The notes: generated from the sequence alone by a model not told the origin. A stretch of 64,000 nt of DNA from CAZDCD01 sp964503885 (GCA_964503885.1 CAZDCD010000010.1:1-64000); one strand, 5' to 3'. Shown: positions 17,483-27,006, numbered from the stretch's first letter. Numbers and translations: made by a program.

Positions 17483-17719
17483 TCATTCACTTAAGTCGAA
17501 ATCAAATAGCTCTTTAAGAGAGGTATCCAATGCCCTGGCGAGCAAATATACTGTGCATATTGACGGATTCACCGCTCCGCGCTCTATCCGGGCTACCTGG
17601 CTCAGGTTCAGTTCCGATTCAAATGCCAGCGTTTCCTGTGAAATGCCCTTCGATTTCCGTATTTTTCGCACGTTTTCACCGAGTGCAATCAAGAACCTGT
17701 TATTCCGGTAATGTCTCAT
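17483..17719 (-). CDS. small XRE-family helix-turn-helix regulator
   Basis: This 78-residue protein is almost only a Cro/CI helix-turn-helix (GENVRKIRKSKGISQETLAFESELNLSQVARIERGAVNPS) with a short acidic tail (LFDFDLSE). Such minimal regulators are common as phage-like or toxin-antitoxin regulators, but no toxin, integrase or attachment site is visible here. It is divergent from the receiver-domain gene at 17817, with a 14-bp palindrome between them. Confidence 0.85.
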   Translation of the reverse strand: MRHYRNNRFLIALGENVRKIRKSKGISQETLAFESELNLSQVARIERGAVNPSICTVYLLARALDTSLKELFDFDLSE

Positions 17720-17754
17720 GCCACAATATTGGCCAAAATTTATGGAATTTAGTA

Positions 17755-17768
17755 GGGCTAATTAGCCC
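17755..17768. promoter_or_regulatory. palindrome GGGCTAATTAGCCC, candidate operator
   Basis: A perfect 14-bp palindrome lies between the divergent small XRE gene and the receiver gene, about 20 bp upstream of the likely -7 element of the latter. This is a natural site for the XRE dimer, by inference only. Confidence 0.4.
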
Positions 17769-17786
17769 TGTTTTCATCCGATTATC

Positions 17787-17794
17787 TATATTTG
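17787..17794 (+). promoter_or_regulatory. candidate -7 element of the receiver gene
   Basis: TATATTTG matches the Bacteroidota -7 consensus TAnnTTTG, 22 bp before the start codon. The -33 position (around CTGTTTTC) is only a weak TTTG match. Confidence 0.4.
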
Positions 17795-17816
17795 CATTCT
17801 CGGTAGTATCAATTAT

Positions 17817-18194
17817 ATGCAAGTCCTGAAAAACCCCATGATACTGGTCGTTGAAGACAACGATTCCTGTTATTACCTGATCGCGGAAATACTGGAAAGT
17901 GTGGGTGCATCTGTACTTCGGGCTTCGAACGGTGAAGACGGGGTACAGCTGTGTATGCAGGATCCGGGAATCGATCTTGTGATCATGGATATTCTTCTTC
18001 CCGGAATGGATGGCATACAGGCTTCGAAACTGATTAAGGAGCAACGGCAGGATCTCGGCATTATCGGGGTCAGTGCTGCTTCATCAGAGCATATGAAAAA
18101 CGTATGTATTGAAGCCGGATGCAAAAAATTCATCGCCAAACCCATCGATATCGGAGTTTTTCTTATGGCCGTTCAAGATTTGCTGGAGAGCTGA
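17817..18194 (+). CDS. single-domain response regulator (receiver only)
   Basis: This 125-residue CheY-like receiver has the acidic pocket E13-D14, phosphoacceptor D58 (VIMDILLPGMDG), a switch Ser near S86 (GVSAASS), and the conserved Lys K108 (IAKPID). There is no output domain, so it must act through protein interaction or a phosphorelay. The PxD motif after Lys and the DILLPGMDG loop resemble stand-alone receivers linked to hybrid kinases. A CHASE3-type histidine kinase gene converges on it 240 bp downstream and is a plausible partner. Confidence 0.92.
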   Translation: MQVLKNPMILVVEDNDSCYYLIAEILESVGASVLRASNGEDGVQLCMQDPGIDLVIMDILLPGMDGIQASKLIKEQRQDLGIIGVSAASSEHMKNVCIEAGCKKFIAKPIDIGVFLMAVQDLLES

Positions 18195-18436
18195 ATTTCG
18201 ATAAAACAGGAGATTTACCGCCCGGGAGACGAATAAACCCGTTTCAGGTTGATCTAAGAAGAGATCAGATGATTAGGAATAAAGAATAAGAAGAAGTCTT
18301 GCAGCAGGAATTAATTACATCACCTTTGCTTAATCACTTATTTGCTTTCCTGTCTGCAGGCTTTAATAGAAAGTTGGAGGAGCAAGGTTTCCAGAATGAA
18401 CCTTTAATGAGGAAATTAAGCCGAATTCACTGTATT

Positions 18437-19807
18437 TCATACAGGAAGCGCTTTTGGAAGTGCAATATAAAAAATGCTTCCCTTACCATATTCGCTTGTT
18501 GCCCATATTCTGCCATTATTCTTTTCAACAAGTTCCTTTGCCAGTAATAACCCAAGACCGGTGCCCCTGTTTCTTGAATCTCCAAATTTAGATGTACTGG
18601 CAATGCGGTCAAAAAGAAATGGAAGATTTTCTTCCCTGATACCGCAACCGGTATCAGCTACTGAAATGATCAGCTCATTCCCGGATGAGGTAAAATCAAT
18701 ATGTATAGCCCCTTTTTCAGGTGTAAATTTCAGGGCGTTTGAGATAATATTCCTGAGTACGGTAAGGATCATATTGCTGTCCACAAATACATAGTTATTC
18801 TTCTGATGAGCCAGCGTTAAGACAATTTTTTTTTGTGCGGTGGTTTCCGACATCAGCTCCAGGTTTTTTTGCACCAGTTCACAGGCATCTGCAACCGACG
18901 GTTCCGGGATAAGTCTTCCAAGCTGTATCCTCGACCAGTCAAGCAAATTTTGAAGCAAATCATAAGTTTTTTTCGAAGATGCATTTACGAGCCCGATAAT
19001 TTCCCTGATTTTCTCAATATTTCCCGCTTGCATAGGTTCTTCAAGCAGGTCCATCAGGTTTAAAAGCGCAACAAACGGATTTTTGATATCATGGGCAATT
19101 ATGGAAAGCAACCTGTCTTTTTCGGCATTGATTTCTGCAAGCTCACGGGCCTGTATTTTTAGATCACGCTCGGCCTTTGATCGTTGAATGATCTGATGCC
19201 GGAGAATAAAAAAGCAGATAAACAACAGGATAAAAGCAACTGAATATCCGGAATAAATAGCCAGGTTGGTTATCCTGGCCGATTTCTGTGAATAGGACCT
19301 GAAATTCTCAGTGGTCTTCTCCAGTGTAGTCTCTATTTCAGTGGCTTGTTCCTGTATTGCTTCAAATACAGGAGTAGAATTCTCTTCTATGAGGTCGGCG
19401 ACTTTGCCAGTTCCATTTTTATTGTCAATCTCAATCATATACCCGAGCATTTCAATCTTCTGGCTGATGAGTGAATCAAGCAGTGCTATCCTGGTTGTCC
19501 CGATCGAATCGGAATATTCTGTATGGTTGAACTTTTCGAGCTCACCGATCAAATGTTCTTTTTGGCGTACAAAATCATGATAATATTCGGTGTCACTCGT
19601 AATTATATAATTCCTCTGGGAAATTATGGCCGAGCGCAGGGTGATCCTGATCTCTTCAATTATTTCGTAAGCTTTGCTAACCAAACCGATTTTGGTATTT
19701 TCATGGATAATCCTGCCTGAGAACAGTATGGCAGTGCTTCCGGTTCCAATAAAAATGGCAACAGCGGTCAAAAACAGAATAATAATTGTATGTTGTTTTC
19801 GAATCAT
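18437..19807 (-). CDS. membrane sensor histidine kinase (CHASE3-like)
   Basis: This is a 456-residue kinase. A first membrane helix is at about residues 8-30, followed by an extracytoplasmic helical region of about 150 residues with the CHASE3-type pattern (LRSAIISQRNYIITSDTEYYHDF), and a second helix at about 183-203. Then comes HisKA with phosphoacceptor H239 (SIIAHDIKNPF) and the HATPase (N-box near NIISNALKF, G1 ADTGCGIREENLPF, G2 RGTGLGLLLAKEL). No receiver is fused. The signal is unknown; CHASE3 domains respond to diverse extracellular stimuli. Confidence 0.93.
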   Translation of the reverse strand: MIRKQHTIIILFLTAVAIFIGTGSTAILFSGRIIHENTKIGLVSKAYEIIEEIRITLRSAIISQRNYIITSDTEYYHDFVRQKEHLIGELEKFNHTEYSDSIGTTRIALLDSLISQKIEMLGYMIEIDNKNGTGKVADLIEENSTPVFEAIQEQATEIETTLEKTTENFRSYSQKSARITNLAIYSGYSVAFILLFICFFILRHQIIQRSKAERDLKIQARELAEINAEKDRLLSIIAHDIKNPFVALLNLMDLLEEPMQAGNIEKIREIIGLVNASSKKTYDLLQNLLDWSRIQLGRLIPEPSVADACELVQKNLELMSETTAQKKIVLTLAHQKNNYVFVDSNMILTVLRNIISNALKFTPEKGAIHIDFTSSGNELIISVADTGCGIREENLPFLFDRIASTSKFGDSRNRGTGLGLLLAKELVEKNNGRIWATSEYGKGSIFYIALPKALPV

Positions 19808-19833
19808 CGTTTTCTATAAAAGCCACTGAAATA

Positions 19834-21231
19834 TCATTGATCAACGTACGAACGGCTGCCACGGGCCAGTGAAGCAAAAATACCCATGAAACAAAGGATG
19901 CTGAAAAGCACAAAGATGATCCTGGTGCTGTGGATGAACAGGTAATGGTTTTCAGATGTGATCTTTGCGTTTCCGATAAATATGTTGATCACCATGGTGG
20001 CAATACCCATGCTGAGCATCTGGCCTGTAAGTCTCATGGTGCCTACTGTTGCCGAAGCCACTCCCAGGAACTTCTTTTCCACCGCACTCATGATGGAATT
20101 TGTATTGGGCGACGAGAACAGTCCGAATCCGGTTCCCAGAATAATCAGGCTGCCTATAATGAACCATGTTGCCGTATTGTCGTTGAGAAATGACAGCAAG
20201 ATCAGTCCGGCCACAATGATCGCCATTCCCAGAGAGGATAAAATCCGTGGATCATGCCTGTCGGACATCCTTCCTGAAAAAGAAGCGACAACCATCATAA
20301 CAAGCGGCTGGGTGATCAACAGCACACCTGCATCTTTTGGTGACAGACCCTTAATGTACTGAAGATACAGGCTGAGGATGAACGTAATTGCAAATGTGGC
20401 GGCATAATTGATGAGTGCGGCCAGGTTTGAAAATGCAAATACCCGGTTGTTTTTAAACAGGTGAATGTTCATTACCGGGTAAGCCTGCTTCAATTCTATG
20501 TATATAAATCCCACCAGCCCTGCGATTCCAAGTACCACAAGAATAATGGCACTTTTCCCGGGCAGGTTTGAAAATCCGTACATTAATGCCGATATGGAAA
20601 CCATATAAAGCACAGCACCGCCATAATCGTATTTTTCTCCCTTTGCTTCCGCCCATTCGGTTTTTACTGTCAGAATAGTGGCAACGATCACGATGAGCCC
20701 GAAAGGTATGGTGCTCAGAAAAAGGCTCCTCCATCCCAGATACTGGGTGAGCAGTCCGCCGAAAAAGGGTGCTACTGACAACCCGAGGTATACCGCCGAA
20801 ACACTGTAACCGATTGCTTTTCCCCGCTCGTTCGGGGGAAATGCGGAAGTGACGATAGCCATACTGGTTCCGAACATCATGGCGCTTCCCAGTCCCTGGA
20901 TTATCCTTGAACCGATGAGCATGCCTCCAGAGACTGATACAGCACATAATATTGAAGACAATACCACGATCAGGTTTCCATACAGAAAGATCTTTTTCCT
21001 TCCCAGGATATCGGCGGCCTTACCCAGGGGTACCAGAAATACTGCCGATGAGAGTAGAAATGACATGGCTATCCATCCGGTACCGACGGCGCCCATGTTA
21101 AATTCTTTAGCAATGCTCGGCAGGGCAATATTTACGGCCGCACCCAAGAACGGATTTACAACAGAAGTAAGGATAATAAGGAACAGCAGCAGGTTTTTGT
21201 TATATCCTTCGGGCGCTGATTCACGATTCAT
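19834..21231 (-). CDS. MFS transporter, DHA2-like drug/proton antiporter family
   Basis: This 465-residue protein has 12-14 hydrophobic segments. The motif A-like loop GKAADILGRKKIFLYG lies between TM2 and TM3, and the antiporter motif C-like stretch GLSVAPFFGGLLTQYLGWR is in TM5, as in EmrB/QacA-type exporters. The second half has the matching loop SGRMSDRHDPRI. It probably exports hydrophobic or amphipathic compounds with proton antiport, but no EmrA-type adaptor is adjacent. It ends close to the kinase start on the same strand (27 bp), so co-transcription is possible. Confidence 0.9.
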   Translation of the reverse strand: MNRESAPEGYNKNLLLFLIILTSVVNPFLGAAVNIALPSIAKEFNMGAVGTGWIAMSFLLSSAVFLVPLGKAADILGRKKIFLYGNLIVVLSSILCAVSVSGGMLIGSRIIQGLGSAMMFGTSMAIVTSAFPPNERGKAIGYSVSAVYLGLSVAPFFGGLLTQYLGWRSLFLSTIPFGLIVIVATILTVKTEWAEAKGEKYDYGGAVLYMVSISALMYGFSNLPGKSAIILVVLGIAGLVGFIYIELKQAYPVMNIHLFKNNRVFAFSNLAALINYAATFAITFILSLYLQYIKGLSPKDAGVLLITQPLVMMVVASFSGRMSDRHDPRILSSLGMAIIVAGLILLSFLNDNTATWFIIGSLIILGTGFGLFSSPNTNSIMSAVEKKFLGVASATVGTMRLTGQMLSMGIATMVINIFIGNAKITSENHYLFIHSTRIIFVLFSILCFMGIFASLARGSRSYVDQ

Positions 21232-21258
21232 CTTGAGATACTTTACTATGTAAAAAAT

Positions 21259-22305
21259 CTATTTCTCCACAAACAGTGTCTGGGTAGGGTAGGCAAATTC
21301 GATGCCTCTCCCGGTAAATTCCTCAAATATCTTCAGGTTAATGGATTGCTGGATATCCATATATTTGTTGTATTCGGTGCCCATCACAAAATACACGATC
21401 TCAAAATCGAGACTGAAATTACCATACTTGCTGAAATGTGCACGGTCAAACTCCGCATCTGCCTGGCTTACGATCACCTCTTTAATGATTTCGGGAATTG
21501 TACGCAGGTCTTCCAGTTTTGTCTGGTAAATCACTCCCAGCGTAAACAGCACCCTGCGCTTTTCCATGCGCTTATAATTGTGTATCCTGGAATTGGTAAG
21601 GTCGCTGTTGGCAAAAACCAGCTCTTCGCCGGTAAGGCTCCGTATACGCGATGTCTTTATCCCGATAGCCTCCACCGTTCCCCTTTTATCATCGACCACC
21701 ATAAAATCACCAACTTCGAAAGGCCGGTCGAAAAAGATCACAAAATAGTTGAAGAGATCGCCCAGGATGTTCTGAGCGGCCAGGGCAACAGCAATACCGC
21801 CTATACCAAGCCCTGTGATGAACGCCGTAACATCAAAACCGAAATTATCGAGAAGGAAAATGATCCCAAGCCCCCATACAACAATCTGGATGATCACCAT
21901 AATCCCTTTCACCTGCTTCAGCTTTGCGTCAGTGTTATCTGCTTTCCTCATCCTGGATTCGATGCCGTATTTAATGGCAGCCAGGACAAGGCGTAACACA
22001 AAAAACGTGATCACAACCGCCGACATGCCGTGCAGCAGTTTTTGTATTTTATCGGTAATATTCAGCGAATTCACCGCCAGGTAAAAAGCGCCGAAATTAA
22101 GCAGGGGAAGTACCGCCCGTTCAACAGCCCTGATGATAAAATCGTCGACAGTGGTTTTGGTTTGCTCCGACCATTTTTTAAGCCGCCATAAAACGACCTT
22201 TTTAAAAAGCCTGAGAAACAATATCAGTGTGACGAACAGACCTGCGGCAAGCAAATATTCAAGCACCGAATTACCGTAATAAGCCCGATCGAGATAATTC
22301 ATCAT
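21259..22305 (-). CDS. MscS-family mechanosensitive channel
   Basis: This 348-residue protein has a hydrophobic N-terminal half with four or so membrane segments, then the MscS pore-lining helix and beta domain. The signature ITGLGIGGIAVALAAQNILGDLFNYFVIFFDRPF is spread over residues 188-221, and VGDFMVVDDKRGTVEAIGIKTSRIRS follows. It should open under membrane tension and release solutes during osmotic downshift. The C-terminal alpha/beta domain is complete. It is larger than E. coli MscS because of extra N-terminal helices. MscL is encoded at 46711. Confidence 0.93.
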   Translation of the reverse strand: MMNYLDRAYYGNSVLEYLLAAGLFVTLILFLRLFKKVVLWRLKKWSEQTKTTVDDFIIRAVERAVLPLLNFGAFYLAVNSLNITDKIQKLLHGMSAVVITFFVLRLVLAAIKYGIESRMRKADNTDAKLKQVKGIMVIIQIVVWGLGIIFLLDNFGFDVTAFITGLGIGGIAVALAAQNILGDLFNYFVIFFDRPFEVGDFMVVDDKRGTVEAIGIKTSRIRSLTGEELVFANSDLTNSRIHNYKRMEKRRVLFTLGVIYQTKLEDLRTIPEIIKEVIVSQADAEFDRAHFSKYGNFSLDFEIVYFVMGTEYNKYMDIQQSINLKIFEEFTGRGIEFAYPTQTLFVEK

Positions 22306-22540
22306 AAATCAGAATGTTTAGAAATTAAATAACCGACAAAAATACAGTTTATTTCCCATTCTTCCTTTTTTTTCTGAGCAAGCAGTTTGTATACATTCCA
22401 GAATATTCGTATCTATTTGTGTGGATCTTCGGGCGCTACAGGCTATTCTGTAAACCTGTCACAGGAGAGATATTACGAAACAATATGGAAGAAACTAGTT
22501 AATGAAGTCGCTGATTCGCCGAAACCGGCTATCTATCTTA

Positions 22541-23986
22541 TTATTCCGTCAAAAATTCACCAAACCATACCCCCGAATCCTTTAGGTACCTTTGGAGGTC
22601 ATGATAGTCGATATACACAAGCCCGAACCGGGGATCAAATCCTTCACTCCACTCAAAATTGTCGGTCAGCGACCATACAAAATAGCCGCTTACAGGCATA
22701 CCTTTCCGAATGGCTTTCAGGGTGTATTCCTGCGTTTTCATTAAATATTCCTGCCGCTGCATGTCAGGTATCCTGCCATTCTTAAGTCTATCCTCAAAGC
22801 AAACGCCACTTTCGGTAATTACCATATTTTTAATTTGCGGATATTGACTCAGTTTTTTCAGGATTTTATACAATCCCTTCGGATAAACTTCAAACCCCAT
22901 CTGGTTCAACAGCACACCTCTTTTTTCCGCAGGTATTTCCCTGGCGAAAAGTACCGGAGGAACAGGACTGAATGCCGATATCAGCCTGAAATAGTATTGC
23001 ACGCCGTAAAAATCAAAGTCAAATGCAAGCCTTGATGCATCACCCGGTTTTACATATTTTTCTATTTTTCGTAATGCCGGCAGGGTGTCAAACGGATAGC
23101 CTAATCCCAGTGCAGGCTCGAGAAAAAAGCGGTTCAGCAGTGCATCAAGCCGCTCAGCGGCTTTGATGTGGCGCTCTGATTTCTCTACCGGTTTAATATG
23201 TGAAAAGGAAAATGTTGTCCCTATAAAAGCATTGTCGACATTATACCTTGCTATTCTGCCGCCTTCTGATTGGCATAATGCTGCATGGTGCGCCGCCGGC
23301 AGAAAATTTCTAAGGCCCTTTCTGCCGGGAGCGTGGTAACCTGTATAATATCCAAGCCCGGTGAAACTCATGGGTTCGTTCAGGATCATCCATTTTTTCA
23401 CTTTATCGCCGAACGTCCGGGTGCACACGTCGGCATAATTTGCGAACCGGTCAATGATATCCCGGTTTGTCCAGCCCCCTTTATCTTCAAGAGCCTGGGG
23501 CAGGTCCCAGTGGTAAAGCGTTATCCAGGGTTCAATTCCGTTTTCAAGACAGGCGTCTATAACCCTGTGGTAATAATCTGTTCCCCTGGCATTGATACTG
23601 CCTGTACCTTCCGGTATGATCCTTGGCCATGATAGTGAAAACCTGAATGCGTTGAAATGCATTTTCCTGATCAATCCTATGTCGCTTTCATAACGGTTGT
23701 AGAAATCAACAGCAGTCATCGCATTGTCCCCGTTCTTTATCGTTTTCCTGCGTTGGGTGAATACGTCCCATATCGACGGGCCTTTATTATCGGTATTCCA
23801 GGCGCCTTCTGTCTGAAAGGCCGAAATAGCTACACCCCATGAGAAGTTCCGGCCAAATTCATGTTTCGTAAATGCAGGCTGAACCTTCTTTTTCTCAGAC
23901 GTCTTGAGGAAACCGGGAAAAAATCCCTTAAAAAATTTGCCCGGAAAGCCCAGCAGGCTCATGATCATAAAATTCCTCCTGTTCAT
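22541..23986 (-). CDS. GH1 family beta-glycosidase with twin-arginine-like signal
   Basis: This 481-residue glycoside hydrolase family 1 protein keeps the TIM-barrel landmarks: RFSLSWPRIIPEG, the acid/base motif NEP (WMILNEPMSF), the nucleophile motif at VITESG (usually ITENG, here Ser for Asn), and the sugar-binding DNFEWSEGFDPRFGLVY. It probably hydrolyses beta-glucosides or beta-galactosides. The N-terminus NRRNFMIMSLLGF resembles a twin-arginine signal, which suggests export; many GH1 enzymes are cytoplasmic. No SusCD pair or other glycosidase adjoins it. Confidence 0.92.
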   Translation of the reverse strand: MNRRNFMIMSLLGFPGKFFKGFFPGFLKTSEKKKVQPAFTKHEFGRNFSWGVAISAFQTEGAWNTDNKGPSIWDVFTQRRKTIKNGDNAMTAVDFYNRYESDIGLIRKMHFNAFRFSLSWPRIIPEGTGSINARGTDYYHRVIDACLENGIEPWITLYHWDLPQALEDKGGWTNRDIIDRFANYADVCTRTFGDKVKKWMILNEPMSFTGLGYYTGYHAPGRKGLRNFLPAAHHAALCQSEGGRIARYNVDNAFIGTTFSFSHIKPVEKSERHIKAAERLDALLNRFFLEPALGLGYPFDTLPALRKIEKYVKPGDASRLAFDFDFYGVQYYFRLISAFSPVPPVLFAREIPAEKRGVLLNQMGFEVYPKGLYKILKKLSQYPQIKNMVITESGVCFEDRLKNGRIPDMQRQEYLMKTQEYTLKAIRKGMPVSGYFVWSLTDNFEWSEGFDPRFGLVYIDYHDLQRYLKDSGVWFGEFLTE

Positions 23987-24030
23987 GTAATTTTCCCGGT
24001 CATGTTTTTCGGGTATTTTCTATTCAGCAT

Positions 24031-25125
24031 TCAGATTCGGGAATGAGGGCTCAATACCGTTTTTTCCATCTTTTTCTTTTCAGCTTTTGAAAAGGTAAGG
24101 TTGTACTCTTTGTCCCATTTGTTTTTTTTAAGTACATTCTGAATGTGCATTTCAAAGATCCGGTTAATGATCTGTTCGGTAATATCGGGGTATGCGATTT
24201 CTATCTTATATGTGCTCACCAGCCAGTCGTATATTTTTTCATAGTGATTTTCCTTTAGCTTTTTGATCACAGGGATACCCATTGCCTTGAGCGCAGTTGC
24301 GTTACATTGCTGCTCATACTGGTTTTGCATGGGAATAACCATCAGTTTTTTTCCAAGAAACAAAGCTTCGGCCGGAGTCTCAAAACCTGCGCCGCAGAGT
24401 ACTCCTGTGCTTGTGAGCATGCTTTCGAGAAATGCATCGTTCGATACAGGATAGATTTCAATATTTTTGTTGAAAACGGCTTTCTGGTTATGCTTTGAAA
24501 AAACCTGCCAGCGGACATCCCTGAAGTTCTGCAGATGGGCAATCAGTTGTTTGTCGTCATAGGAAGGGAGGTATACAGTATAATGATCTAATTCCGAAGG
24601 TGTTGCATTTCTGACTTCACTGCGGATCACGGGTGTAAATATGTTTTTTGAATACCTGCTGAAATGAAGGCCAAACCTCACTGATGCCGGCGCATAATTC
24701 CTCAGGATGAACATTCCCAAAAAGTCAGACTTCTGAGGTTTCGGAGAGTTTTTGTCGAGCAATGCCGCCTGATGGCTTAGTGCTACACAGGGTATTTTTT
24801 TATGATAACATGCCCATCCTGATACCGGTTCGAAATCGCTGATCACAAAATCATACTGTTCAACCGGCAGTTCCTTCACCTCTTTCCTGAATGATTTGTA
24901 ATTGGCCTGGAGGTATGTGTTCCATAAATCCACTCCTCCTTTTTTACCAAAAATAAATCCGAGTCCCCTGAGCCGGTAATCTATTTTATAGGGCAGGGTA
25001 AGTTCAACTTGTGTGCCGCTGACCAGGATATGGGTTTCACATTTCTTCCGGAGCAGGGGAATGATCTCCTTGGCCCTGCTGAGATGGCCGTTGCCGGTTC
25101 CCTGTATCGCATAAAGAACTTTCAT
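24031..25125 (-). CDS. glycosyltransferase family protein (GT28/MurG-like fold)
   Basis: This 364-residue protein begins MKVLYAIQGTGNGHLSRA, the glycine-rich N-terminal loop and His typical of GT-B transferases of the MurG/MGDG-synthase type. The C-terminal donor site shows CGAGFETPAEALFLGKKLMVIPMQNQYEQQCNA, where the conserved Glu and the Q-x-EQ pattern bind the nucleotide sugar. The acceptor is unknown; glycolipid synthesis is likely. It is followed upstream on the same strand by an LpxH-like phosphoesterase gene, separated by about 118 bp. Confidence 0.85.
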   Translation of the reverse strand: MKVLYAIQGTGNGHLSRAKEIIPLLRKKCETHILVSGTQVELTLPYKIDYRLRGLGFIFGKKGGVDLWNTYLQANYKSFRKEVKELPVEQYDFVISDFEPVSGWACYHKKIPCVALSHQAALLDKNSPKPQKSDFLGMFILRNYAPASVRFGLHFSRYSKNIFTPVIRSEVRNATPSELDHYTVYLPSYDDKQLIAHLQNFRDVRWQVFSKHNQKAVFNKNIEIYPVSNDAFLESMLTSTGVLCGAGFETPAEALFLGKKLMVIPMQNQYEQQCNATALKAMGIPVIKKLKENHYEKIYDWLVSTYKIEIAYPDITEQIINRIFEMHIQNVLKKNKWDKEYNLTFSKAEKKKMEKTVLSPHSRI

Positions 25126-25243
25126 GATGTAAGTAAGGTATTGGAGTATCTATGCAATCTGATATCTGTATTTAAAGAGATTTATCCTGTAAAAAATCCC
25201 TCAATTATCATTTCAAGTTTGTACTACTGTCACACCTTTGGTC

Positions 25244-26095
25244 TTATACATTCAGGTTCTGAAATTCTGCCAGCATTTTTGCAAAAAGTTCTTTAGTACC
25301 ATAATCATCAGATTCCGCTTTTCCATCCTCATGATAAGGAAACAACATCTCGCTGGAAAAACTGAATATTCTCCATTGTTTTTTGCGGTATTCAAGTGCT
25401 GTAAGGTTCTCTACCCAATCACCCGAATTCATATACGTGATTTCTTCATTATTCAATGTTATTGAACGGATCTCAGCCTGATGGATATGTCCGCATACTA
25501 TTGCCTGATACCCCTTTTTAAGGGCCAGGCCGGCAGCTGTCTCTTCGAAATTATTGATGTATTTGACAGCTTTTTTAACATTCTCCTTTATTTTTTTTGA
25601 AAGGGATAACTTACCCCTGCCCAGCAGTGAATTTACAGAATTGATAAAAGTATTCAGCAAAATTAAAGCATCATACCCTATGGCACCCAGTTTAGCCAGC
25701 CATTTGGAGTGTTGCATGATCACATCAAAAACATCACCGTGAAAGAACCATGTTTTTGTTCCGTCAAGATCGAGCACCAGGTTATTCACTATTTCCAGCG
25801 ATCCCAGCTTAAAGCCTGCAAATTTACGAAGCAATTCATCGTGATTCCCGGTAATGTAATAGGTTTTAATCCCTTTACCGGTCCACCCGATTAAATGTTT
25901 GACAACCTTCATATGCGGTTTTGGCCAGTACCGTTTGCTGAACTGCCAGATGTCGATTATATCACCGTTAAGAATGACCGTTTTTGGTTTTATGCTTTTG
26001 AGATAAACAAGAAGCTCTTTGGCATGGCAGCCGTAGGTACCCAAATGAATATCGGAAAGAACTAAAACATCAACAGCACGTTTCTTCGATCCCAT
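25244..26095 (-). CDS. UDP-2,3-diacylglucosamine diphosphatase family metallophosphoesterase
   Basis: This 283-residue calcineurin-like phosphoesterase has all metal motifs: DIHLG (residues 15-19), GDIID, GNHDE, a central HGDVFD, and CGHIHQA. The order and the FDVIMQHSKWL region match the LpxH/UDP-2,3-diacylglucosamine hydrolase family rather than nucleotidases. True LpxH enzymes are around 240 residues and membrane-associated; this one carries an insert rich in Lys (KKIKENVKKAVKYI), so it may be a homologue acting on another lipid diphosphate. Context with a glycosyltransferase supports glycolipid metabolism. Confidence 0.85.
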   Translation of the reverse strand: MGSKKRAVDVLVLSDIHLGTYGCHAKELLVYLKSIKPKTVILNGDIIDIWQFSKRYWPKPHMKVVKHLIGWTGKGIKTYYITGNHDELLRKFAGFKLGSLEIVNNLVLDLDGTKTWFFHGDVFDVIMQHSKWLAKLGAIGYDALILLNTFINSVNSLLGRGKLSLSKKIKENVKKAVKYINNFEETAAGLALKKGYQAIVCGHIHQAEIRSITLNNEEITYMNSGDWVENLTALEYRKKQWRIFSFSSEMLFPYHEDGKAESDDYGTKELFAKMLAEFQNLNV

Positions 26096-26333
26096 AATGT
26101 GATTATTTTCAATACAAAGGAACCTTTTTCCTGTGTCTTGAATATTAAGCCAGTGTTAAGAAATGATGAAATTTGCGCAATTCAGGCATTTATAAATCCC
26201 TTTGAATACCCTATGGCTGCCGGGTTTTGGCATTAAATATTTTGATCCGGGCCGGGTTTGAAAAACATATAAAATTGTTGAATATAACGGTGGTTTTTCA
26301 GATATTCGCTCAGTTTCATTAATCCCTAAAACG

Positions 26334-26888
26334 ATGATGATGATTAAATCCGTATTTTTTATTCTCCTCAGCATTCCGCTTGTTATAGTATCGTGGAGAA
26401 GCTTGTTTAACCCCAGAAATCATGGTTTGTACCGGTTTTTGTCCTGGGAATGCATAATCTTGCTGGCCGTTAACAACATCGAATTCTGGTTCAGAAAACC
26501 GTTCAGTATAAACCAGGTATTTTCATGGCTTTTTCTGATCTTCTCGCTCTACCTGGTTGTGGTTGGCGCCATCATGATGAAAAAGTCGGGAAAGCCGCTG
26601 CAAACCAGAAAAGACGGTTCACTGTATACCTTCGAAAAAACAACAACGCTGGTTGAAAAGGGCATATTCAAATATATCCGGCACCCGTTGTATTCGTCGC
26701 TGCTGTTTCTGACCTGGGGTATCTACCTGAAGAACCCCGAAATCCCGTTATCCATTTTTACTGTGGCCTCTACTGTATTTCTCTATCTTACCGCCCGGTT
26801 TGAAGAAAAAGAAAATATCTCCTATTTTGGAGATGAATACAAGGCCTACATGGCCGGGACAAAGATGTTCATCCCCTTCATTTTTTGA
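26334..26888 (+). CDS. isoprenylcysteine carboxylmethyltransferase-like membrane protein
   Basis: This 184-residue integral membrane protein has about five hydrophobic segments. The C-terminal half holds the family signature: FKYIRHPLYSSLLFL (RHPxY motif) and EEKENISYFGDEYKAYMAGTKMFIP, the cofactor-binding region of PEMT/ICMT-type methyltransferases that use S-adenosylmethionine. Bacterial members methylate lipids or small molecules; the substrate is unknown. Two alternative ATG codons follow the first (MMMIK). It is a single gene between divergent neighbours. Confidence 0.85.
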   Translation: MMMIKSVFFILLSIPLVIVSWRSLFNPRNHGLYRFLSWECIILLAVNNIEFWFRKPFSINQVFSWLFLIFSLYLVVVGAIMMKKSGKPLQTRKDGSLYTFEKTTTLVEKGIFKYIRHPLYSSLLFLTWGIYLKNPEIPLSIFTVASTVFLYLTARFEEKENISYFGDEYKAYMAGTKMFIPFIF

Positions 26889-27006
26889 CCTGCCTGTTCC
26901 GCCCTGCCTGGCTGTACTATAACGGATCCCGTGCACCGGTTAAACAAAAAAAATCCCAGGGTGTTATTAAGGTGCAGGAATAATTTACCATTTTTTACAG
27001 GTTGTT

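Noticed and set aside
16546..17719. XRE regulators as part of a prophage
   Set aside because: No integrase, structural phage genes, attachment repeats or tRNA target are visible nearby.
18299..18547. 82-codon plus-strand frame
   Set aside because: It overlaps the 3' end of the histidine kinase gene on the other strand and has no support of its own.
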